12,766 nt of DNA from SYIM01 sp041182885 (GTDB lineage: Bacteria > Pseudomonadota > Gammaproteobacteria > Burkholderiales > Burkholderiaceae_E), in contig JBMSQB010000104.1 of assembly GCA_049423065.1 (NCBI GenBank), positions 1-12,766 of the forward strand. The letters are read 5' to 3'. The notes beneath the pieces are model-generated. The model was not told the origin of the DNA, did not search any database, and was given only the letters and a program-made list of their open reading frames with translations. The position numbers were made by a program, and so were the translations under genes. Positions 12,749 to 12,766 of the stretch are shown one piece after another. How positions within the stretch are numbered: the first letter of the stretch is position 1; every line of letters begins with the position of its first letter.

Positions 12749-12766
12749 CCAACTGCCGGATCTAGG
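12749..12766 (-). repeat. Right terminal inverted repeat (18 bp)
   Basis: The sequence is CCAACTGCCGGATCTAGG, an exact reverse complement of the left repeat. Its outer end coincides with the end of the window, so the right-hand target-site duplication is not visible. Confidence 0.9.

Larger units (their letters stand above)
12532..12766. mobile_element. 235-bp inverted-repeat element, MITE-like, possibly IS1380-family derived
   Basis: The segment is bounded by perfect 18-bp inverted repeats: CCTAGATCCGGCAGTTGG at 12532-12549 and its reverse complement at 12749-12766, the last base of the window. The left end is preceded by TTAA (12528-12531). CCTAGAT-type ends recall ISEcp1, and TTAA targets are reported for IS1380-family elements, so I suggest that family from memory. 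The 235-bp length is too small for a transposase. A minus-strand frame of 68 codons (12528-12734) has no recognisable family and is probably non-coding. The right-hand target duplication cannot be checked as the window ends there. Confidence 0.65.

Overview
The window is GC-rich, gene-dense proteobacterial DNA. Overall protein character (NMT1/THI5-type ABC transporter, class 2 PyrD-type protein, BASS-like transporter, FCD-type GntR regulator, Hpa-type ring-cleavage enzymes, DUF2783 protein) suggests a betaproteobacterium, probably Burkholderiales. That placement is inference from gene content only. I see no rRNA, tRNA, CRISPR array or phage gene.

Layout. (1) From 9063 down to 153 on the minus strand there is a compact nine-gene run with gaps of -4 to +33 bp: ABC substrate-binding protein, ABC ATPase, ABC permease, short-chain dehydrogenase-like protein, PLP aminotransferase, alpha/beta hydrolase, M20 carbamoylase-type hydrolase, PyrD-like flavoprotein, and BASS-type transporter. 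(2) A 161-bp divergent control region (9064-9224) carries AT-rich TATAC-type repeats that look like a regulator binding site. (3) From 9225 to 12283 on the plus strand lie an FCD-type GntR regulator, HpaD (extradiol dioxygenase), HpaF (isomerase) and a class II aldolase/adducin-family protein. (4) A small DUF2783 gene faces them from the right (12300-12515). (5) The right end (12532-12766) is a 235-bp segment bounded by perfect 18-bp inverted repeats next to TTAA, which looks like a small non-autonomous transposable element.

How the genes may work together. The GntR regulator sits between two divergent arms and probably controls one or both. The plus arm encodes steps of a homoprotocatechuate-like meta-cleavage route: ring opening, isomerisation, then possibly an aldolase. 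HpaE, HpaG, HpaH and HpaI are not in the window. The minus arm brings in a small organic solute by ABC uptake and encodes a set of enzymes suited to an N-containing or amide/ureido-containing substrate: dehydrogenase, aminotransferase, alpha/beta hydrolase, carbamoylase-type hydrolase, flavoprotein and a second transporter. The substrate is unknown.

Main points of interest. Three enzymes of the minus operon depart from textbook catalytic residues: the PyrD-like protein has Asn where class 2 enzymes have the catalytic Ser, the SDR lacks YxxxK, and the aminotransferase has Lys where the carboxylate-binding Arg is normally found. The operon may therefore be a catabolic pathway with a repurposed PyrD paralogue rather than a pyrimidine-biosynthesis locus. 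The GntR regulator has a basic N-terminal tail of heptad repeats, and the terminal inverted-repeat element lies 16 bp upstream of the DUF2783 start codon.
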